Shown here one piece after another: positions 58,912-64,000 of a stretch of DNA of 64,000 nucleotides. The DNA is from Orbilia blumenaviensis (Eukaryota > Ascomycota > Orbiliomycetes > Orbiliales > Orbiliaceae). Under the pieces are notes generated by a model. The model had not been told where the DNA came from. It worked only from the letters and a program-made list of their open reading frames with translations, and ran no database searches. The position numbers and the translations under genes are program-made. Position 1 is the stretch's first letter, and every line of letters starts with the position of its first letter. The stretch spans positions 930,001-994,000 of the forward strand of contig JAVHNS010000005.1 in assembly GCA_036872755.1 (NCBI GenBank), in the 5' to 3' direction.

Positions 58912-60783
58912 TTAGCATGTCTGTGATGTAAATCTTGTAGAGATACAAACTTCCCCCAAATCCGTAAGTGAACTGTTTTTAACCGTTTTAAACATCTCAA
59001 AGTCGCCAAAAAGTGAATTGATATCAACGAAACTAAACCTCTTCGTCAATATCTCAGTACCAGATAACGGCAGTAGCGCAGGCTGGTTATGGACGTGTGC
59101 TACATGTTGAGGGCTCATCTCATATCTGTTGTATCCTGTCGCAAACAGTCGAAGCTTAGGTGGGAGCACTGATCCGCCAAGGCATGCTTCATGGATTGAT
59201 TCGAAGGTATCGTAGCTGCATTTATTATCCAATTCGAAATCCCTGCTTACTTCATCAGCATTTGAACTTTTAGAACTTATAGACGCCTGGAAAACTTCAA
59301 GTAGCCAAAGGAGCCTGAGGGCAGGAAATCCAGGCGCTGTTTCGAAGATCTTGGGTTGATTATCGTTAGTAATAGTTGTTTTTGTGTTCATTTCCATTTC
59401 AGGTTGCTTACCCTCCCCGCGTGGACTGAAACTGCAAGTTCCTCCAATGCTTCAAACCGTGACAGCGATTTGATTTGCTGTAGGCTTGAAGGGCAGATTA
59501 TTTTTTCTATCCCCCAAACCAGAAACAGCCTTTTCAGCGTCTTATCCATAGTACTTAAATCTATGCTTCGAGCAGTCTGATCATTGTCACACCCTATCTG
59601 AAGGCGTAATTCGACGACACCGGTCAGACTCCCGAGAAAAGCGGAAAGATCGTCTAAAGAGCCGCTATACATAGAAAGATGCAATGATGTGGGTTGAATT
59701 TCGTTCACGTGAAGGCTGTGGATAAGCGCATCTCCACACCCCCCCATACACACTCGGATGTGCTGGATCTTTTTGCAAAACTGAAAGGAGGGGAACCTAG
59801 AACCCACTTTCTGAGTGAAGTGATCCCAGTTATCAATACCGACGATTTCGAGGTTCTTGAGCAAATTGAATCCAAAGCCGCTTGGATCGACATCATTCCC
59901 TCTATTTTCTTCGGGCTGAAGGAAGTCAAGGATTCTGGGTCCAACCACTCCAAACCCAAATTTGACGCTTTTCAAGTTATTGCAATTTTGCCGGAGGCAT
60001 GTTAGAATTGTATCAAGTTGCTTCGTCGATCCTATTCCCGTTGCCTGGATCTCGGTGAGGCATTTGCGATCGAAAATTGGCCAGCGATTGTGCATGCTTC
60101 CTTCGATGACCCAACATTCGCTGAGTGATAGGGATGTAAGATACTTATGTTTTTTAAGAATGCATTGGGTTTGCAGGTCCAAAAATATATCTGTATCCCA
60201 GCTGAGATCCCAAAATTGTATGGTAAGCCTTTGGGATGGGTTTATTGGGAATATACCAGTTAACTCACATGAACTTGTTCAACCGAAATGGTATTAGCTT
60301 CTTCAGGATGAGTCGGGTGCGAAGTCTTGTGTATTCCATGGCCTTATCCCCGCGCCAAAGGTTGCGGCACTTCTCTACAAGGCCGAAAGTACGGGTATAA
60401 ACTAGATTCTTCTCCTGCCCGTCGGTCAACAGCAAAGAGCATGTATACTTTTTGCTTATATCTCCCCCCCAATTCACGACAATGATAATTTCCTGCCACA
60501 AAATAGGATTGACGAAGCTATACATAGCCTTGCAGACGAGGGCGAGACTTGCAACATTTCCTCTGCTCCCGAGCTACCACCATATATCCATCAATACCAA
60601 GAAGCAACCATGAAATAGAAGAAGCCTTGAGCTCCGAGGTGAAGAACATACCCTGAAAACGATATCCCGAAGAAGTTCTGGTGGTAATATCGCGATACCT
60701 CTGTTGTCTGGGGGTGAGCCCGAAAGCGTATTTTGTTGCGAATAGTCCTCTGGAAAATCCAGAGAGGGGTCATAGGCGGCCAT
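58912..60783 (-). CDS. F-box protein
   Basis: Exons (minus): 60783-60652, 60573-60269, 60201-59412 and 59349-58912, giving 554 residues. The F-box is at about residues 32-75 (ILPPELLRDIVFRLGSRGNVASLALVCKAMYSFVNPILW), rebuilt exactly across intron 1. Downstream are irregular leucine-rich segments (LTSLSLSECWVIEG, NNLKSVKFGFGVVG, LKNLEIVGIDNWDHF, FEALEELAVSVHAGR). A probable SCF substrate adaptor. It has the same general build as the 52368-54418 gene but little obvious sequence identity. The extreme C-terminus is uncertain: an alternative intron with a GCTAAC branch site could replace the last few residues. Confidence 0.87.
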
Positions 60784-61377
60784 TTCGCTCGGGATCTAGT
60801 AGCTTATATAGTATATATGGGGGAGCGATGGTCAACGAGAAGGTGAAATGGGGAACAGAATAATGCTTCTTGATGAAGGTGAATGTGAGATGAAGAAGGG
60901 AGTAAGCTCTGAAATGGAGATGGTTTAATTATCCCATCTCAGGCTGTCCTTCTTCTGCACATAGAAACGACAATATCTCAGTACCAAACCGCCAGGTGAG
61001 CCCGGTTCACAAGACAACCAAGCCTCGTAACCGGCCGGACTTGTGTTGAGGCCAAATTGCAAATCTGCGTTGGCTGTGTTGGAAAATTACGCATTCCGAT
61101 TGGCTATCATCTGCAACGGCAACACATTTCATGTGTCTATCCACCACTCCTCCTCTCAAGGACCGCAATGTTACATGCATTGACGTTAATTGACAACCCG
61201 GCTGAACTATACAGCCAAATATGTATACCCAGATACGCTCAGACATCTACCACCGATCATAACCAAAGATCAAAGGTCGATACTACCCCATCTCTCACCA
61301 ACAAACATCCACCTTCAATCTTGTTGACAATATACAAGACAAACATCAACCCCCTCCAAAATTCAAACAAATTGTCA
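60784..61377. other. Divergent intergenic region
   Basis: Separates the second F-box gene from the small protein gene on the plus strand. The last 150 bases are C/A-rich (ACAAACATCCACC-type), as in fungal leaders. No other feature. Confidence 0.4.
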
Positions 61378-61719
61378 ATGGCAAGCAAACAATACCCAGC
61401 TGTCTCGAAAACAATCCCTCTAACTCCCAAACAGCATGTGCTAAACCCCGCCATCTACAGAAAAACCAAATTACCAAATTACACCAAAGAAAAATCCCGG
61501 TTTGCGGGAATTGGCATCGGTCCCGCAAAGTGTTGCCTAACTGGGGTCGCGTATGTCTTTGCGCACTATTACGGCAGGTTAGGTTTCGCTTCTTCGCAAG
61601 ATCTTAAGACTTGTCTTGGGTTCTTGACAGAAACATGGAAAATTGGCATCGCAATCTTGGGGGGTTTTTTTCTCGAAAATGTCGGTTTGCAGTTTGGGGA
61701 AACTGCGTATGAGGGGTAA
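61378..61719 (+). CDS. Small protein of unknown function
   Basis: Single exon of 113 residues. The frame is open further upstream, but the first ATG in good context (TTGTCAATGGC) is at 61378. The basic N-terminal half (MASKQYPAVSKTIPLTPKQH...) is followed by a Gly/Ala/Tyr-rich hydrophobic second half (GIGIGPAKCCLTGVAYVFAHY and GIAILGGFFLENVGL), possibly two short membrane-associated helices. A basic start plus hydrophobic helices would suit a small mitochondrial membrane protein, but this is a guess. It stands 178 bases before the endoglycoceramidase-like gene, in the same direction. Confidence 0.45.
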   Translation: MASKQYPAVSKTIPLTPKQHVLNPAIYRKTKLPNYTKEKSRFAGIGIGPAKCCLTGVAYVFAHYYGRLGFASSQDLKTCLGFLTETWKIGIAILGGFFLENVGLQFGETAYEG

Positions 61720-61897
61720 TTATACACCTAAAAGTGCATTGGTATTAATATCGACTGGTTCGCCGGTGTACCAGTTTACGAGGCTTCCGGACGTCGTTTT
61801 AATATATCAACTGTTCGCCTCCCAGGGCCTGGATATATATACCTATAAACCAAATATCGGCGTCTACCTCTCCAGGTAGTATAAGTACTAATCCAAA

Positions 61898-64000
61898 ATG
61901 AAACCAATAACCCTCACAACCGCCGCCTGCCTAACAGCAACCCTCGTACAAGCCGAACTTTCAAAAATCGTCAAAGTCGATGTCGCCAGCCAGCAATTCA
62001 TCGACGCCGAAGGGAGATCCCGCCATTTCCATGGCACGAACATGGTCAAGAAACGGTTCCCCTTCCACGAGGACATCGAGAACTTCGTACCCGGTTACTC
62101 TGTCGTGGATCGGGATATTCAGTTTTTGAAGGATTTGAATGTTAATTGTGTGCGGTTGGGTATGTATTTGTCTTAATCTTATCAAATTTGAATAAATATA
62201 GTTACGGAGAGTTCTAATGATGGGATTTTATTCAGGCGTTCACTGGGCTGGCGTCGAGCCCGTCCGAGGAAAGTATAATCAGACATACTTGGACGTCACG
62301 ACACACATCATCAAGAAGTTCGAGGAGCATGGAATCTACACGATGATAGACCAGCACCAAGACGTCTGGTCCGCGCAGACATGCGGCCACGGCGCCCCGC
62401 TCGTAAGCACAATCCTTATCCATCTAAACTACAACCACACTTTAAAACCCCAAACCAAAAACTAATAGAAACGAAACAGTGGTTCGTTAAAAAGGACTGG
62501 GTGAAACCAGCCCATAGAATGCCATACCCGCAAAAGGCGCCATTTGCAGTCGATGCGAACGGTGTTCCCTCTGATGAAGACTGTAATTCGATCGATTGGG
62601 CTGTTTCTTACTTGGACTTTGCACCTGCGAACGCCTTTGGTCGTCTTTATAACAACTACGACGGGCTGGGAGACGCCTGGGCTGCTTACTGGAAAGTCCT
62701 GGCTAAGGAGTATGGTACCCACACCGGTGTGATGGGGTACGATCTCATGAACGGTATGTATATACAACCTCAAAACACAAGGCCTCAATACCGACACCTA
62801 ACTAACAATACGGTATAAATATACAGAACCCTGGGTCGGCGACCACCACGCCAACCCCCTCCTCCTAATCCCCGGCGTCGGCGACCGCGAAAACATGGAA
62901 CCCCTCTGGAACAAAGGCAACACCGCCATCCGACAGGTCGACAACACGACCCTCGTCCTCTTCGAAGGCTCAACCTACGACATCCTCGCCGGGTTCAACA
63001 ACGTCCCCGGCGGCGACGGTTCCAAAACCGCCCATTCATACCACTACTACAAACCCCCACAGATCGGTAGCATCGAAACCACGATAAAAAACCGTATAAA
63101 AGACGCTACTAGGTTAAAGACCGGTGGGATACTGACGGAGTTCGAAATGTGGGGGGCTAATACCGAGGGGCCGTTGGAGGCGGTTAGAGTCGCTGATAAG
63201 TATTTACAATCGTGGACTGCGTGGTCTTATGAAGAGCTTTTCGACCGCTCTAATATGACATCAGTACCGTATCCACACCTAGCCCGTGTGTACGCCCGTA
63301 CGTTCGTAGAGGCGACAGCTGGCACGACGAAATCAACCTACTTCGAAGACTCGACAGGAAGATATTGGGTCTCCTGGACCGCTAACACGGCTATAAAAGC
63401 ACCGGGTTTGATCCGTATCGTCCCGAAATCATACTATCCGGATGGAATCAGGATCATCACGAGCCCTCCAAACGTGATAAACTGGAAAATGGAAAATGAG
63501 AACGTGATCCAATTGCATTACACTGACAAAGCGGTGAACAACCAAGTCATCACCGCAAGCGTCCAGCCACTCTTCCCAACCGGTCCCATCGCAAACACCG
63601 CGTCCGGCAGGAAATGTATCGACGTCTTCAACGCCACCACCCTTCCCGTAAGTTACCCTTTCTATCAAAATCACAACTTCAACCCACCCAAAAAAAAGAG
63701 AAAAAACTAATTCAAACCCCAGAACAACCCCGTCATCCTCTTCAAATGCACCGCCGCCTGGAACCAAATCTGGAAATTCAAAAACGGATCCATCCAAATC
63801 GCCTTCAACAGCGATCACACCCCGGGAACCCACTGTCTGGACACCCAGCCCACCGCCGTCGACAAACTCCACAATATAGTCCTAAACCCCTGCCAGCCCT
63901 CCAAAGCCTCGCAGAAATGGAAAACCACCGCGAGCGGGAATATCGTAAACACCGCGCTGGGGTTGTGCGTAGACATCAACGCGTCGGAGTATAAAGATGG
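61898..64000 (+). CDS. GH5 endoglycoceramidase-like enzyme with ricin-B lectin tail (3' end beyond window)
   Basis: Exons 61898-62159, 62236-62402, 62480-62753, 62827-63647 and 63723 to the right edge; all four introns are in phase. Signal peptide MKPITLTTAACLTATLVQA. The (beta/alpha)8 domain carries FHGTNMV, MIDQHQDVWS, the acid/base Glu rebuilt across intron 3 as N-EPW, and the nucleophile Glu in ILTEFEMWG. This set matches endoglycoceramidases, which release the whole glycan from ceramide glycolipids. From about residue 500 a ricin-B type lectin domain begins, with RKCIDVFNA and the Q-x-W-like elements NQIWKF and SQKWK, likely a carbohydrate anchor. Secreted. A related activity such as glucosylceramidase of the same family cannot be excluded. 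Confidence 0.9.

Overview
This window is nuclear DNA from a filamentous ascomycete (Pezizomycotina). The evidence is short GT-AG introns of about 40-180 bases with CTAAC-type branch points in most genes, secreted plant-cell-wall and sphingolipid enzymes, F-box, Kelch and fungal rhodopsin-type proteins, and long gene-poor AT-rich spacers. The class cannot be fixed from sequence alone; Leotiomycetes is a guess. Gene models were made by hand, by checking splice sites and codon phase at each junction. About 21 protein genes are supported, most of them with several exons. LAYOUT. Bases 1-19,400 are an accessory-looking island of intron-rich genes: a small coiled-coil protein, a fucolectin-like repeat protein, a trypsin-like serine protease with an extra C-terminal domain, a multi-pass membrane protein, a 1701-residue ankyrin/transmembrane/low-complexity/VWA protein, a helical protein with a central hydrophobic hairpin that resembles the layout of alpha pore-forming proteins, and a divergent pair of genes of unknown function. 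Bases 19,400-22,350 are gene-poor. Bases 22,350-26,730 hold a neutral ceramidase and a GH28 polygalacturonase in convergent orientation. A MITE-like foldback element with arms of about 137 bp sits at 27,664-28,218. Bases 28,970-35,660 hold a conserved fungal membrane protein, a long GST-like protein and a small hydrophilic protein. Bases 35,900-39,700 look like gene graveyard, with coding-like fragments on both strands broken by frameshifts. Then come a fungal rhodopsin-type 7TM protein (40.8 kb), a membrane-anchored SDR (44.8 kb), a degenerate kinase-like protein (49.2 kb), two F-box-type proteins (52.4 and 60.8 kb) flanking a secreted/type I Kelch-TM protein, a small protein of unknown function, and the start of a GH5 endoglycoceramidase-like enzyme with a ricin-B lectin tail that runs off the right edge. 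HOW THE GENES MAY WORK TOGETHER. The ceramidase and the endoglycoceramidase-like enzyme could act in sequence on glycosylceramides, although they lie 37 kb apart and are not a cluster. The polygalacturonase fits life on plant material. The left island combines a protease, a lectin-like protein, a candidate membrane-permeabilising protein and an ankyrin/VWA platform. Such parts recur in fungal self/non-self and NLR-type systems, but no NACHT, NB-ARC or HET domain was seen, so an immune role is inference only.
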